DNA of 64,000 nucleotides. Source: Polaribacter sp. GTDB taxonomy: Bacteria > Bacteroidota > Bacteroidia > Flavobacteriales > Flavobacteriaceae. The notes under the pieces were generated by a model that worked only from the letters and a program-made list of their open reading frames with translations, searched no databases and was not told where the DNA came from. The stretch lies in assembly GCA_020740485.1 (NCBI GenBank), contig DYMN01000005.1:33680-97679 (forward strand), given 5' to 3'. The position numbers and the translations under genes were made by a program. Of the stretch, positions 28,685 through 38,352 are shown piece by piece; position 1 is the first letter of the stretch; every line of letters starts with the position of its first letter.

Positions 28685-29425
28685 ATGAATATAGAATTAG
28701 ATAAAAATAGACTACCGAATCACGTTGCCGTTATCATGGACGGTAATGGAAGATGGGCCAAGCAAAAAGGAAAACTTAGAGTCTTCGGACATAAAAATGG
28801 AGTGCATTCAGTCAGAGAAACCATTGAAGCAGCAGCTGAAATTGGAATTAATGTTTTAACTTTATATGCGTTTTCGACCGAAAATTGGAAAAGACCTAAA
28901 ACCGAAGTGGATGCTTTAATGAACCTTTTAGTGTCTTCTTTAGAAAATGAATTAGAAACCCTTCAAAAAAACAATATCAGGCTTAACACGATAGGCAATA
29001 TTACGCTATTACCTTTAAAAGCACAAAAGGGATTAAATAAAGTAATGGGCTTGACAATTGGTAATGATAGAATGGTTCTAAATTTAGCTTTGAATTACGG
29101 TTCGCGTTCTGAAATTTTAGAAGCTGTTAAGACTATTTCTAAAAAAGTTGTTAATAATGAACTTGAAATTGAAAATATTGACGAAAATACTATAAATAAT
29201 CATTTATATACTTTTTCTTTGCCTGATGTAGATTTTTTAATCAGAACCAGTGGGGAACAAAGAATAAGTAATTTTTTACTTTGGCAAGCAGCTTATGCAG
29301 AATTGTATTTTACAAATACCCTTTGGCCCGATTTTAAAAAAGCTGATTTTTACAATGCAATTGCAGAATTTCAAAACAGAGAACGAAGATATGGTAAAAC
29401 AAGTGAACAAATTAAAACTACTTAA
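28685..29425 (+). CDS. uppS: Isoprenyl transferase (undecaprenyl diphosphate synthase)
   Basis: A 246-residue cis-prenyltransferase that makes the lipid carrier for peptidoglycan and surface sugars. Motifs: VAVIMDGNGRWAKQ with catalytic D19, GHKNGVHSVRE, TLYAFSTENWKRP and, near the end, DFLIRTSGEQRISNFLLWQ. Its 3' end overlaps the bamA start by 35 bp, so the two are likely translated together. Confidence 0.95.
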   Translation: MNIELDKNRLPNHVAVIMDGNGRWAKQKGKLRVFGHKNGVHSVRETIEAAAEIGINVLTLYAFSTENWKRPKTEVDALMNLLVSSLENELETLQKNNIRLNTIGNITLLPLKAQKGLNKVMGLTIGNDRMVLNLALNYGSRSEILEAVKTISKKVVNNELEIENIDENTINNHLYTFSLPDVDFLIRTSGEQRISNFLLWQAAYAELYFTNTLWPDFKKADFYNAIAEFQNRERRYGKTSEQIKTT

Positions 29426-31907
29426 AGCTTTTCAATATTGCTTGATGCTTATTGCCCTCTTTTTTGGCAATTTTGCTGTTAATGCACAAGATGTCAATGT
29501 GATGGTTAAAGATTCTATCTTATATCATCCCGGCAAAGAATACATCTTAGGCGATTTTAAAATCAACGGATTAGATCGGTTTAGTGAGCAAACGGTAAAA
29601 GTGCACTCCGGCTTAATTGTAGATTCGCCCATTAAATTACCCGGTGATAAATTGACAAGTGCCATCAAAAGATTGTATGATACCAAACAATTTAGTAAAG
29701 TAGATGTTTTCATCGCCAAAGTGGAGGATGGAAAGGTGTATTTGGAATTTGATGTTACTGAATTGCCTCAATTAGATAAAATGGAATTCCCCGGCGAACG
29801 CGCTTCAAAAGCAAAAACGCTACAAGACGAAGTTAAAATTAAGGCTGGAGATATGGTCAATGATAATCTTATGGTTACCACTAAAAACTTCTTTCAAGAC
29901 AAATATAAAAAAGAGGGTTATCTGAATGCAAAAGTGACAGTCGATACCAAACCATCTGAAAAGCCAAATGCAGTTGATTTAATGGTATATATTGACAAAG
30001 GACAAAAAGTGAAGATTAATAAAATTAATTTTCACGGAATTGGACAATTGTCTGAAAAAAAATTAGAGAAACAAATGAAAAAAACCAAAGAAAAATTCTT
30101 TGGAAGAATATGGAAAAAATCTAAATATATTGAAACCGATTATAAAGAAGATTTACAGAATATAATAGATGCTTACAGTGAAAAAGGCTTAAGAGATGCT
30201 ATCATCACAGATGAAAAAATGACGGTCAATGCAGATAATACCATAGATTTAGACTTATACATAAACGAAGGAAAAAAATATTATTTTGGTGATATTGACT
30301 TCATTGGCAACACCGTTTACACAGACGAACAACTTCAAAACTTCCTGAAAATAGATAAAGGAGATGTCTATAATTCAAAAGTTTTAAAAGATAGAGTTAA
30401 TGGTGACGGCACTCCGGATTCAGAAGATATCCAGACCTTTTATTTAAACAATGGTTATTTATTTGCCAATGTAACTCCCGTTGAAACAAAGGTTGATAAT
30501 GATTCTATCAACGTTGAAGTGAGAATTTATGAAGACGAACCGGCTACCATTAGAAATGTATCTGTTTCAGGAAACGACAGAACCAATGATCCGGTGGTTT
30601 ACAGAGAATTAAGAACAAAACCGGGAAATTTATTCAGCAAAGAAGATATCATACGTTCCATCCGTGAAATAGGTCAATTAGGATTTTTTGATGCACAAGC
30701 CATCTCACCAGATGTAAAACCTAATTACGTCGATAAAACAGTTGATATTGATTATTCAGTGGCTGAAAAAGGCTCAAGTCAAGTGGAATTGCAAGGCGGT
30801 TATGGCGGAAATTCCTTCATAGGGACTTTAGGACTGAGTTTCAATAATTTTGCAATAAAAGATTTGTTTGATAAAGAAGCTTACAAACCTCTTCCGATGG
30901 GCGATGGACAAGCCTTAAATTTACGCTTACAAAAAAGTAAATTTTACAGCACTTACAGTTTTTCATTTACAGAACCTTGGTTGGGTGGTAAAAAACCAAA
31001 ATCACTTTCTACGTCTATTTATTTTTCAAAACAAAACGGATATACCCAAACTTATGATGTTGACCCCAATCAAGGTTTAAGCATCTATGGTGCCAGTATC
31101 GGATTAGGACAACGTCTCAAATGGCCGGACGACTTTTTCCAACTATCGCAATCTGTTAGTTTTCAGCGTTATGAAATGAATAATTACACTATTTCTAGTT
31201 TAGCCACTTCTAATGGATCATCTAATAATTTAAGTTACAATGTCACGTTTGCCAGAAATTCCTCAGGACCTGACCCAATCTACCCTGAAAGAGGCTCAGA
31301 TGTTAGTGTTACTTTTAAAGCTACACCCCCGTTCTCGTTGTTAAATGGAAAAAATTATACTTCGATGACTGCTGATGAAAAATATAAATGGTTGGAGTAT
31401 TACAAAACCACCTTTAAGGCAAAATGGTTTACCCCGATCTATAAAAAATTAGTTTTGATGACCAATACCGAATTTGGTGTTTTAGGATATTACAACAAAG
31501 ATTTGGGTTACTCTCCCTTTGAGAGATATGTAGTGGGTGGAGACGGATTAGCACAATACAGATTTGACGGAAGCGAAACCATAGGTTTAAGGGGATATGA
31601 AAACGGTAGTTTGTCTAGTGGAGGAACCGTTTACAATAAATTTACCCTCGAAACCCGATATCCTATTACGCTCAAACCTTCAGCGTCTATTTACGTAGCC
31701 GCATTTTTAGAAGCCGGAAATGCCTATAATAATTTTAAAGATTTCAATCCATTTGTTTTAAAACGTACAGCCGGAGCCGGTATAAGAGTGTTTATGCCTA
31801 TGTTCGGATTGTTAGGAATTGATTTTGCGCACGGATTTGATCCACTTCCGGGGAGCAATGTTAAATCAGGATGGCAAACGCATTTTATCATCGGGCAACA
31901 GTTTTAA
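29391..31907 (+). CDS. bamA: Outer membrane protein assembly factor BamA
   Basis: An 838-residue Omp85 protein. I chose ATG 29391 because a signal peptide follows (CLMLIALFFGNFAVNAQ); an ATG at 29295 would place 32 foreign-looking residues before it. Successive POTRA domains occupy roughly residues 40-430 (for example KINKINFHGIGQLSEKKLEKQM, YYFGDIDFIGNTVYTDEQL and IRNVSVSGNDRTNDPVV). The 16-strand barrel follows, with the loop 6 motif LRGYENG and a terminal strand ending in FIIGQQF. It inserts barrels into the outer membrane. Two Skp-like chaperones follow downstream. Confidence 0.95.
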   Translation: MVKQVNKLKLLKAFQYCLMLIALFFGNFAVNAQDVNVMVKDSILYHPGKEYILGDFKINGLDRFSEQTVKVHSGLIVDSPIKLPGDKLTSAIKRLYDTKQFSKVDVFIAKVEDGKVYLEFDVTELPQLDKMEFPGERASKAKTLQDEVKIKAGDMVNDNLMVTTKNFFQDKYKKEGYLNAKVTVDTKPSEKPNAVDLMVYIDKGQKVKINKINFHGIGQLSEKKLEKQMKKTKEKFFGRIWKKSKYIETDYKEDLQNIIDAYSEKGLRDAIITDEKMTVNADNTIDLDLYINEGKKYYFGDIDFIGNTVYTDEQLQNFLKIDKGDVYNSKVLKDRVNGDGTPDSEDIQTFYLNNGYLFANVTPVETKVDNDSINVEVRIYEDEPATIRNVSVSGNDRTNDPVVYRELRTKPGNLFSKEDIIRSIREIGQLGFFDAQAISPDVKPNYVDKTVDIDYSVAEKGSSQVELQGGYGGNSFIGTLGLSFNNFAIKDLFDKEAYKPLPMGDGQALNLRLQKSKFYSTYSFSFTEPWLGGKKPKSLSTSIYFSKQNGYTQTYDVDPNQGLSIYGASIGLGQRLKWPDDFFQLSQSVSFQRYEMNNYTISSLATSNGSSNNLSYNVTFARNSSGPDPIYPERGSDVSVTFKATPPFSLLNGKNYTSMTADEKYKWLEYYKTTFKAKWFTPIYKKLVLMTNTEFGVLGYYNKDLGYSPFERYVVGGDGLAQYRFDGSETIGLRGYENGSLSSGGTVYNKFTLETRYPITLKPSASIYVAAFLEAGNAYNNFKDFNPFVLKRTAGAGIRVFMPMFGLLGIDFAHGFDPLPGSNVKSGWQTHFIIGQQF

Positions 31908-31964
31908 ATCTATAATATTCTGTTGATGTGTATAATAATCTATAAAATTATCAGTTATTCTATG

Positions 31965-31972
31965 TACATTTG
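31965..31972 (+). promoter_or_regulatory. Putative -7 promoter box (TACATTTG) before the ompH pair
   Basis: Matches TAnnTTTG, 51 bp before the first ompH gene, suggesting a promoter for the chaperone pair besides read-through from bamA. No TTG was seen at the correct distance. Confidence 0.45.
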
Positions 31973-32023
31973 CCATACAAATCATTTTGGCACGATTTTT
32001 TCTAATGGATAAATTATAGAGTT

Positions 32024-32863
32024 ATGACTAAAAAAGTTCTTTCTTTTGCATTGGGTTTTATATTAACTCTTGGGCTGTTTGCCCAAAAACCCCAACGCAT
32101 CGCTTACATTGATATGGAATACATTTTAGAGCATATTCCGGACTATCAAAATGCCGTCAATCAATTGAATCAAAAAGCCGAAAAATGGAAGCTTAATTTA
32201 GATCAATTACAGAAAGAAATTGATCAAATGCAATTGAATTTAAGTAACGAAAAAGCTTTGTTGACCAAAGATTTGATTGATGAACGTGAATTAGATATTA
32301 GTTTAAAAGTAGATGACTTGAGAAAGCAGCAAACGAAGTACTTTGGTACTGACGGAGATTTTTTTATTTTGCGTCAACAACTGACAAAACCCGTTCAAGA
32401 TCAGGTTTTCAATGCTATTCAAGAGATAGCAACCAATAGACAGTACGATTTTGTTCTCGATAAGTCAAGCGATTTGATTATGCTGTATTCAAATGATAAA
32501 TATGACATCAGCGATATGATTGTAAAAAGTATTACGCGTACGGAAAAACAAAAAGAAATGAAAGAAAAAATAGATGTAAAAGATCCTTTTGATGAAAAAG
32601 AATTAACCGAAGAGCAAATTAAACGTCAAGAAGAAAATGAACAAAAAAAAGCAGAACAAGTAACTAAAAAAGAAGAGATGCTTAATAAAGTTGAGCAACA
32701 AAAGGCCGATAGAGCAAAACTCAGAGAAGAACAAATCAAAGCCTCAGAAGAAGCAAAGCTAAAGAAATTACAAGAAAAAGAAGAAGCTCAAAAGAAATTA
32801 GAAGAAAAAAAAGCAGCTGAAAAAAAGGCAAGGGAAGATAAACAACAAAACGAAATTAAATAA
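32024..32863 (+). CDS. OmpH/Skp family periplasmic chaperone with long charged C-terminal tail
   Basis: A 279-residue protein. The signal peptide ends GLFAQ, followed by the Skp-like pattern IAYIDMEYILEHIPDYQNA and a long helical tentacle region, closing with FVLDKSSDLIMLYSNDKYDIS. Standard Skp is about 160-170 residues. Here about 90 further residues, almost all Lys/Glu/Gln/Ala, form a predicted charged single helix or coiled coil (from about 190 to the end). It probably carries unfolded outer membrane proteins to BamA. It is followed 29 bp later by a shorter paralogue. Confidence 0.88.
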   Translation: MTKKVLSFALGFILTLGLFAQKPQRIAYIDMEYILEHIPDYQNAVNQLNQKAEKWKLNLDQLQKEIDQMQLNLSNEKALLTKDLIDERELDISLKVDDLRKQQTKYFGTDGDFFILRQQLTKPVQDQVFNAIQEIATNRQYDFVLDKSSDLIMLYSNDKYDISDMIVKSITRTEKQKEMKEKIDVKDPFDEKELTEEQIKRQEENEQKKAEQVTKKEEMLNKVEQQKADRAKLREEQIKASEEAKLKKLQEKEEAQKKLEEKKAAEKKAREDKQQNEIK

Positions 32864-32892
32864 CAAAAACAATTAAAATTAAGTAACAACAA

Positions 32893-33393
32893 ATGAACAC
32901 AATTAAAAGAGTTTTATTAGTAGTAGTACTATTTGTCGGATTTCAGTCCATGCAAGCACAATCCAAGATAGCGCACATTAATACCGATGAATTGGTGGCT
33001 GCTATGCCTGAAACCAAAGCTTTACAAGCAAAATTAGAAGCTTTAGGCAAATCTTATAATGATGAAGCTTCTAAGAAAGAAACAGAATTGAAAGCCAAAT
33101 TTGAAAAATACAATGCTGAATTCGCCACTCAAACAGAGTTGGTAAACAACCAAAGGACTCAAGAGGTGCAGGATGAAGCAAAAAAAATTGAACAATTCAA
33201 ACAAGAAGCATACAAAGACCTTCAAAAAGCGGAAAATGAAGGATTAGCTCCGATTTTAGAAAAAGCACAAAAAGCCATAGAAGAAGTTGCTGTAGCTCAA
33301 GGCTATGACTACGTTATCAATGCGCAAACTTTAATCATTGCAAAAGGTAAAGATTTATTATCCGATGTAAAAGTTAAATTAGGTGTACAATAG
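32893..33393 (+). CDS. OmpH/Skp family periplasmic chaperone
   Basis: A 166-residue Skp-like protein of usual length. The signal peptide ends SMQAQ, then SKIAHINTDELVAAMPETKALQAKLEAL, a long coiled-coil middle and the closing strand GYDYVINAQTLIIAKGKDLL. It is a paralogue of the preceding gene without the charged tail. A strong terminator 26 bp after the stop codon ends the uppS-bamA-ompH unit. Confidence 0.92.
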   Translation: MNTIKRVLLVVVLFVGFQSMQAQSKIAHINTDELVAAMPETKALQAKLEALGKSYNDEASKKETELKAKFEKYNAEFATQTELVNNQRTQEVQDEAKKIEQFKQEAYKDLQKAENEGLAPILEKAQKAIEEVAVAQGYDYVINAQTLIIAKGKDLLSDVKVKLGVQ

Positions 33394-33418
33394 TAAATAT
33401 TGAAATAATATTTGTGTT

Positions 33419-33447
33419 AAAAACCGTTCTTTTGAACGGTTTTTTTA
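33419..33447 (+). terminator. Terminator after the second ompH gene
   Basis: Perfect 11-bp stem AAAAACCGTTC/GAACGGTTTTT with a TTTT loop and a T run. Confidence 0.88.
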
Positions 33448-33459
33448 TTTTTGTATATT

Positions 33460-34470
33460 ATGTCAATAAAATTATTTTCATTTTTATTTATTTTTTTAGG
33501 GCAAAATTTAATTGCTCAAAAAATTGATATGCTACACGCTAATTTGAACAATTCTTTCAGAGGATTAAGTGTAGTAAATGATTCAGTTTTGTGGGTGAGT
33601 GGTACAAACGCTACGGTTGGAAAATCTTTTGATGCAGGTAAAACTTTTAAATGGATCAAAGTAAAAGGATTTGAAAATATTGATTTTAGAGATATAGAAG
33701 CATTCGACGATAAAACGGCAATTATAATGGCAGTAGGAGCACCCGCCATTATCTTAAAAACAACCGACGCCGGACAGCATTGGAATAAAGTTTATGAAAA
33801 CAATTCAAAGGGAATGTTCCTCGATGCTATGGATTTTATTGACAATGAAAATGGAATTGTGGTGGGTGATCCTATCAATGGAAAAGTGTTTTTGGCAAAA
33901 ACGAAGAATGGAGGCAATACTTGGAAAGAAGTAAAAGAAAAAAAATTGCACAATATGGAAGAGGGCGAAGCCTTTTTTGCAGCAAGCGGAAGTAATATTA
34001 AAATGCTATCCAAAAAGAAAATTATTTTTGTTTCAGGAGGAAAAGAATCTCATTTGTTTGTAGATAAAAATGTCATTTTGCTTCCGTTTCTCAAAGGGAT
34101 AACATCTTCAGGCGCCAATGCTATTGTGGCAAAAGATGAAAAGAATTGGATGATTGTTGGTGGAGATTACACCAAAAAAGATACTTTTGAACCCAATGTT
34201 TTTTTTACAAGTGATGCCGGAAATACATTTTTAAAACCTGTCGTTTTACCGCGTGGTTACCGTAGTGGAGTAGAATACATTGATAAAGATTCTTGGATTA
34301 TTTGTGGGTTGAGTGGTGTGGATATCTCCAATGATAATGGTAAAACATGGTTAAATATTTCACCGAACTCATTTCATGTAGTAAAAAAGGCAAAAAATGG
34401 AGCAAAAATATTTTTAGCAGGAAATAACCAAATTGGAATTTATAATTCAAATAATGAGCAAAAAAAATAA
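33460..34470 (+). CDS. YCF48/BNR-repeat exported protein
   Basis: A 336-residue protein from ATG 33460 with signal-like MSIKLFSFLFIFLGQNLIAQ. Repeats of the YCF48/BNR beta-propeller type are visible: VGKSFDAGKTFKWIKVKGF, ILKTTDAGQHWNKVYE, TKNGGNTWKEV, FTSDAGNTFLKPV and ISNDNGKTWLNIS. Similar proteins are annotated as oxidoreductase or photosystem II assembly-like in Flavobacteria, but nothing here suggests a redox function. It starts just 13 bp after the terminator T run and overlaps murI by 17 bp. Confidence 0.78.
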   Translation: MSIKLFSFLFIFLGQNLIAQKIDMLHANLNNSFRGLSVVNDSVLWVSGTNATVGKSFDAGKTFKWIKVKGFENIDFRDIEAFDDKTAIIMAVGAPAIILKTTDAGQHWNKVYENNSKGMFLDAMDFIDNENGIVVGDPINGKVFLAKTKNGGNTWKEVKEKKLHNMEEGEAFFAASGSNIKMLSKKKIIFVSGGKESHLFVDKNVILLPFLKGITSSGANAIVAKDEKNWMIVGGDYTKKDTFEPNVFFTSDAGNTFLKPVVLPRGYRSGVEYIDKDSWIICGLSGVDISNDNGKTWLNISPNSFHVVKKAKNGAKIFLAGNNQIGIYNSNNEQKK

Positions 34471-35248
34471 CTCAATTGGCGTATTTGATTCCGGAGTGGG
34501 AGGAACCAGTGTTTGGCAAGAAATTATCAAATTATTGCCTTATGAAAAAACAATTTATTTGGCAGACAGTAAAAATGCTCCTTATGGTACCAAAACTCAA
34601 AATGAAATTATTGCATTAAGTGAAAAGAACACGGAATATTTATTGCAAAGAAATTGTAAAATCATTGTGGTAGCTTGTAATACAGCTACTACCAATGCTA
34701 TAACGCATCTCCGAGAAAAATACAATGTTCCCTTTATTGGCATAGAACCGGCTCTTAAACCGGCAGCCTTACACACTCAGACCAAAGCTATCGGTATTTT
34801 AGCCACCAAGGGAACATTGAGCAGTGCCCTTTTTGACCAAACTAAAGAAAAATTTGCCAAAGATATTGAAGTAGTGGAGCAAGTGGGAACCGGATTGGTA
34901 GAACTCATAGAGAATAATCAAATTAATGCTACTGAAACCACGAATTTACTTCAAAAATATCTACAGCCTATGATGCAGGAGAATATTGATTATCTTATAT
35001 TAGGTTGTACTCATTATCCTTATTTGATTCCGCAAATTCAAAGAATACTTCCTGAAAATGTAAAAATTATTGATAGTGGCGAAGCCGTAGCACGGCAAAC
35101 TAAAAAAATTTTAACTCAAAACGATTTGTTGACTACATCAAACGTTAAACCTTTGCATGAAGTCTATTCCAATGCAAGTATTGACACCTTAAAAAGTTTG
35201 TTAAAAGACGTCGATGCTATAATGAAAATTGAAAAACTTGATTTTTGA
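34454..35248 (+). CDS. murI: Glutamate racemase
   Basis: A 264-residue enzyme that makes D-glutamate for peptidoglycan. The start ATG 34454 (MSKKNNSIGVFDSGVGG) fits the family, while an in-frame ATG at 34433 lies inside the preceding gene. Catalytic cysteines are C75 (VVACNTATT) and C185 (ILGCTHYPY), with the DSGVGG motif near the N-terminus. It overlaps the YCF48-like gene by 17 bp in another frame and converges on uvrA. Confidence 0.95.
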   Translation: MSKKNNSIGVFDSGVGGTSVWQEIIKLLPYEKTIYLADSKNAPYGTKTQNEIIALSEKNTEYLLQRNCKIIVVACNTATTNAITHLREKYNVPFIGIEPALKPAALHTQTKAIGILATKGTLSSALFDQTKEKFAKDIEVVEQVGTGLVELIENNQINATETTNLLQKYLQPMMQENIDYLILGCTHYPYLIPQIQRILPENVKIIDSGEAVARQTKKILTQNDLLTTSNVKPLHEVYSNASIDTLKSLLKDVDAIMKIEKLDF

Positions 35249-35341
35249 TAGCGCACAGATGAAGCATATATTGCTGATATTAAATATTTTGTTAATTCAA
35301 TATGATAAATATAAAATCCGTGAAAATCTGTTAAATCCGTG

Positions 35342-38176
35342 TTATTTGTGTTCTATCTCCTGTTTTAGAAACATAGCCGTATAACTTTCATCACATTTTA
35401 CAATTTCTTCAGGAGTACCGGTGCAAAGTATTGTTCCGCCGGCTTTTCCCCCTTCTTTCCCGATGTCAATGATGTGATCTGCCAATTTGATCACATCCAT
35501 ATTATGTTCAATTATGATGACCGTATTCCCTTTTTCTACCAATTTATCAATTACTTCCATTAATACTCTGATGTCTTCAAAGTGCAATCCGGTAGTGGGT
35601 TCGTCAAGGATATAAATGGTGTTTCCGGTGGCTTTTTTGCTTAATTCGGTTGCCAATTTGATACGTTGCGCTTCGCCACCGCTTAACGTAGTAGAAGATT
35701 GTCCCAAGGTGATATAATCTAATCCTACATCGTGCAAAGTTTGCAATTTTCGATGGATTTTTGGGAAATTTTCAAAAAAAGGAACCGCTTCTTCAATGGT
35801 CATATTCATCACATCGCTGATGGATTTGCCTTTGTAGCGAATTTCTAACGTTTCACGATTAAAGCGCTTGCCTTGGCAGACTTCACATTCTACCTCTACA
35901 TCCGGTAAAAAGTTCATTTCTATCACTTTTACTCCTGCTCCTTCACACGCTTCGCAACGCCCGCCTTTTACATTAAATGAAAACCTTCCGGGTTTATAGC
36001 CACGAATTTTTGATTCAGGAGTTTGAGCAAACAAGTCGCGAATTTCCGTAAAAACACCGGTATAGGTAGCAGGATTACTGCGCGGGGTGCGTCCAATGGG
36101 CGATTGATCTATGTCTATCACTTTGTCGAGGTGCTCCAAACCTTCGATGCTGTCATAAGCCAAAGGTTCTTTTACGCCGTGATAAAAGTGTTTGTTCAAT
36201 ATAGGATACAGTGTTTCGTTGATTAAAGTAGATTTGCCACTTCCCGATACGCCGGTAACACATGTTAAGCAACCTAAGGGAATTTCAAGCGTTACATTTT
36301 TTAGGTTATTCCCTTTTGCCCCTTTGAGAATGAGTTTCTTACCGTTGCCCTTTCTTCGTTTTTTTGGAATTTCTATTTTACGCTTTCCGGTGAGATAATC
36401 AGAAGTTAAGGTGCTGTGGTTCAATAATTCTCGGTAATTTCCTTCGCTTACAATCTCACCGCCGTGTTTTCCTGCTCCGGGACCAATATCCAATACATAA
36501 TCAGCGTGTATAATCATATCTTTGTCATGTTCTACCACTATAACCGAATTACCCACATCGCGTAATTTGATTAAAGAATCTATCAAACGCTGATTGTCTC
36601 TTTGGTGTAAGCCAATACTTGGTTCATCTAAAATATAGAGCACTCCCACCAATTGCGACCCGATTTGGGTGGCTAAACGAATGCGTTGGGCTTCACCACC
36701 GCTCAATGATTTACTGCTACGACCTATATTCAAGTAATTTAAACCTACATCTAATAGAAATTGAATGCGCGTTCTGATTTCTTTTAAAATTTCGATGGCT
36801 ATAACATTCTGTTTTTCAGAGAGATGTTGGTCTATCTTTTGAAACCAATCTGCTAATTCACTGATGTCTAATTGCGAAAGATCGGCAATATTCTTATCGT
36901 GTATTTTGTAATAAACGGATTCTTTTTTTAAACGAGTACCACCGCAAACTTCACACGTGTTTTCATCCATAAATCCACTTGCCCAGCGCTTTATAGTTGA
37001 TGATTCACTATTGTTAAATTGATTTTCAATAAATGGTATAATCCCTTCAAAATCAATGGTGTAATTTTTAGTAATCCCCATGACTTCTGATTTTACATCA
37101 AATTTTTCTTTACCACCGTGCAAGATGATTTCCAACGCTTCAGGTGGGATATTTTCAATTTCGTCGGTCAATTTGAAGTTATAACGTTCTGCAATAATTT
37201 GCAATTGTTTGAACATCCAAGTGTTTTCTTGTTCGCCCAGAGGGGCAATGCCCCCTTTTTTGATGGAAATAGACGGATCGGGAATTACTTTGAGCAAACT
37301 CACTTCGTTCACATAACCCAAGCCGTTGCAATGTGGACAAGCACCCTTTGGTGAGTTGAATGAAAAGGTATTAGGCTCAGGGTTGGGATAGGCTATTCCG
37401 GTACTCGGACACATCAAATTACTACTAAAATAGCGTAAAGAATCCGATTGGTCTGCTTCCAAAATTTGCAAAACTTTATCACCGTGATACAATGCAGTAT
37501 GTATGCTCTCTTGTAATCTTTTTTCGGAATTTTCATCAATTTCCATACGGTCAATCACGATAGAAATATCGTGGTTTTTATAACGATCGACCATCATGCC
37601 TTTGGTGATTTCACGCAATTCCCCATCTACATAAACCCTTACAAATCCTTGTTTGGCAATACTTTCAAACTGCTCTTTGTAATGTCCTTTTCGCGATTTG
37701 ACAATGGGAGACATTATATAAACTCTTTTTCCCCGATAACTATTGAAAATCAAATCTCGAATTTGTTCAGCGTTGTATTGCACCATTTTTTCACCGGTAT
37801 TGTAGGAATAGGCTTCCCCAATTCTGGCGTAAAGCAAACGTAAAAAATCGTAGATTTCGGTAATGGTTCCCACTGTGGAACGCGGATTTTTATTGGTGGT
37901 CTTCTGTTCAATGGAAATCACCGGGCTCAAGCCGTCAATTTTGTCCACATCCGGACGTTCCAATCCACCGAGAAACTGGCGAGCATATGCGGAGAAAGTC
38001 TCTACATAACGCCGTTGTCCTTCGGCATAAATGGTGTCAAAAGCCAAAGAAGATTTGCCACTACCGCTCAATCCTGTGATGACAACCAATTTTTCGTGCG
38101 GAATACGTACATCAATATTTTTTAAATTGTGTACGCGTGCCCCGTAGACTTCTATATAGGATTGAGTTTCAGACAT
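35342..38176 (-). CDS. uvrA: Excinuclease ABC subunit A
   Basis: A 944-residue UvrA, the DNA damage sensor of nucleotide excision repair. It has two ABC ATPase halves: Walker A GLSGSGKSSLAFDT and GVSGSGKSTLIN, signatures KSLSGGEAQRIRLAT and TTLSGGEAQRIKLAT, and Walker B ILDEPSIGLHQRD and ILDEPTTGLHFED. Zinc-binding CxxC pairs are seen in CPHCNGLGY, CEVCGGTR, CEACEGAG and CEVCQGKRF. A TAATTTTG box at 38193-38200 on the minus strand supports the start. Monocistronic. Confidence 0.97.
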   Translation of the reverse strand: MSETQSYIEVYGARVHNLKNIDVRIPHEKLVVITGLSGSGKSSLAFDTIYAEGQRRYVETFSAYARQFLGGLERPDVDKIDGLSPVISIEQKTTNKNPRSTVGTITEIYDFLRLLYARIGEAYSYNTGEKMVQYNAEQIRDLIFNSYRGKRVYIMSPIVKSRKGHYKEQFESIAKQGFVRVYVDGELREITKGMMVDRYKNHDISIVIDRMEIDENSEKRLQESIHTALYHGDKVLQILEADQSDSLRYFSSNLMCPSTGIAYPNPEPNTFSFNSPKGACPHCNGLGYVNEVSLLKVIPDPSISIKKGGIAPLGEQENTWMFKQLQIIAERYNFKLTDEIENIPPEALEIILHGGKEKFDVKSEVMGITKNYTIDFEGIIPFIENQFNNSESSTIKRWASGFMDENTCEVCGGTRLKKESVYYKIHDKNIADLSQLDISELADWFQKIDQHLSEKQNVIAIEILKEIRTRIQFLLDVGLNYLNIGRSSKSLSGGEAQRIRLATQIGSQLVGVLYILDEPSIGLHQRDNQRLIDSLIKLRDVGNSVIVVEHDKDMIIHADYVLDIGPGAGKHGGEIVSEGNYRELLNHSTLTSDYLTGKRKIEIPKKRRKGNGKKLILKGAKGNNLKNVTLEIPLGCLTCVTGVSGSGKSTLINETLYPILNKHFYHGVKEPLAYDSIEGLEHLDKVIDIDQSPIGRTPRSNPATYTGVFTEIRDLFAQTPESKIRGYKPGRFSFNVKGGRCEACEGAGVKVIEMNFLPDVEVECEVCQGKRFNRETLEIRYKGKSISDVMNMTIEEAVPFFENFPKIHRKLQTLHDVGLDYITLGQSSTTLSGGEAQRIKLATELSKKATGNTIYILDEPTTGLHFEDIRVLMEVIDKLVEKGNTVIIIEHNMDVIKLADHIIDIGKEGGKAGGTILCTGTPEEIVKCDESYTAMFLKQEIEHK

Positions 38177-38192
38177 AGTTTTAGATTGGTTG

Positions 38193-38200
38193 CAAAATTA
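38193..38200 (-). promoter_or_regulatory. Putative -7 promoter box (TAATTTTG) of uvrA
   Basis: The minus strand reads TAATTTTG then C, 16 bp before the uvrA ATG, giving a very short leader. Confidence 0.55.
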
Positions 38201-38270
38201 AGATTTTTTTCCGTCGAAAAATTATAGAATTAGAAAGATTTTTTTCCCTTTTTAGTGATTTAGTTTACAG

Positions 38271-38299
38271 TTGAATTTGTTATTCTTTATGTACTTTTG
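38271..38299 (+). promoter_or_regulatory. Promoter TTG-N18-TACTTTTG before the 38353 gene
   Basis: TTG at 38271-38273 and TACTTTTG at 38292-38299 with an 18-base spacer match the Bacteroidota consensus. This is the main support for the small open frame at 38353 being transcribed. Confidence 0.65.
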
Positions 38300-38352
38300 T
38301 GAACAATAACTAATGAATTTAAAATTCGTTAAATTAATTTAAAAATTGCAAT

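Noticed and set aside
29295..29390. Longer bamA reading frame starting at 29295
   Set aside because: It would place 32 residues derived from uppS codons before an intact signal peptide.
35300..35350. Repeated AAATCCGTG words near the uvrA 3' end
   Set aside because: Only two short copies in an AT-rich gap; too weak to call a repeat element.
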